A DNA stretch of 32,025 nucleotides. Origin: Magnetococcales bacterium (GTDB taxonomy: Bacteria; Pseudomonadota; Magnetococcia; Magnetococcales; JADFYX01). The first letter of the stretch is position 1. Each line of letters starts with the position of its first letter. The stretch covers positions 1 through 32,025 of the forward strand of contig JADFYX010000001.1 in assembly GCA_015232795.1 (NCBI GenBank), given 5' to 3'. The notes under the pieces are model-generated. The model was given only the letters and a program-made list of their open reading frames with translations. It had not been told where the DNA came from and did not search any database. The position numbers were made by a program, and so were the translations under genes. Shown here piece after piece: positions 31,928 through 32,025 of this stretch.

Positions 31928-32025
31928 ACATACCCCGCGACTTTTGTAATAAATAATTCTTATGAATGCATTAACTTATTAACTGATATATTTAGCAATA
32001 TAAACCAACAAAAATAAATATCAAT

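Overview
The window reads as chromosomal DNA of a moderately AT-rich, probably microaerophilic or facultative, motile Pseudomonadota (proteobacterium). The grounds are a complete cbb3-type high-affinity oxidase with its assembly genes, a large chemoreceptor that ends in a hemerythrin domain, a second free-standing bacteriohemerythrin, an AcnB-type aconitase and the late cobalamin pathway. Chemoreceptor-hemerythrin fusions are frequent in microaerophiles, including magnetotactic bacteria, but I cannot place the genus. No tRNA, rRNA, CRISPR array, insertion sequence or prophage gene was seen.

Layout. (1) 1-7231, plus strand: a tightly packed signalling block. It holds the 3' part of a hybrid histidine kinase, a second hybrid kinase with an N-terminal receiver, a receiver-GGDEF diguanylate cyclase, a 67-residue membrane protein, and an unusual SapC-domain protein with a membrane anchor and a TPR-like tail. 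The first four genes overlap at each junction, so translation is probably coupled. (2) 7246-17127: cbb3 oxidase supply and structure. A TauE/SafE-like membrane protein lies divergent to ccoI-ccoS. A bacteriohemerythrin follows, then the structural operon ccoNOP (minus strand). Divergent from ccoN is ccoG-ccoH-ccoQ, with ccoQ displaced from its usual place between ccoO and ccoP. A good FNR/ANR-type box lies upstream of ccoN. (3) 17185-17608: two small minus-strand genes, one resembling ribosome modulation factor. (4) 17765-23388: late cobalamin synthesis in two minus-strand operons, cbiB-cobD and cobU-cobT-cobC-cobS, with cobO between them on the plus strand. (5) 23389-24037: a non-coding stretch with a 163-base single-axis hairpin and a tandem hairpin. 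(6) 24038-27756: acnB and sppA. (7) 27979-31927: a regulator with a MerR DNA-binding head and a cysteine-rich two-CW-like tail, an FmdE-like protein, and the hemerythrin chemoreceptor.

How they fit together. The oxidase block makes a high-oxygen-affinity terminal oxidase: CcoI supplies copper, CcoG/H/S mature the complex, and FNR-type control would switch it on at low oxygen. The two hemerythrin proteins can bind oxygen, one free in the cytoplasm and one attached to a chemotaxis receptor, so respiration and aerotaxis look tuned to the same signal. The left-hand block looks like a phosphorelay feeding a c-di-GMP-producing response regulator.

The most unusual signal is a family of three intergenic palindromic elements sharing the outer sequence CCTAGATTCGGCAGTTG. 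In the longest copy the two 68-base arms align without a gap, and all 11 transition differences between them keep a G-U pair in a plus-strand RNA. This suggests a structured RNA or an RNA-maintained mobile hairpin.
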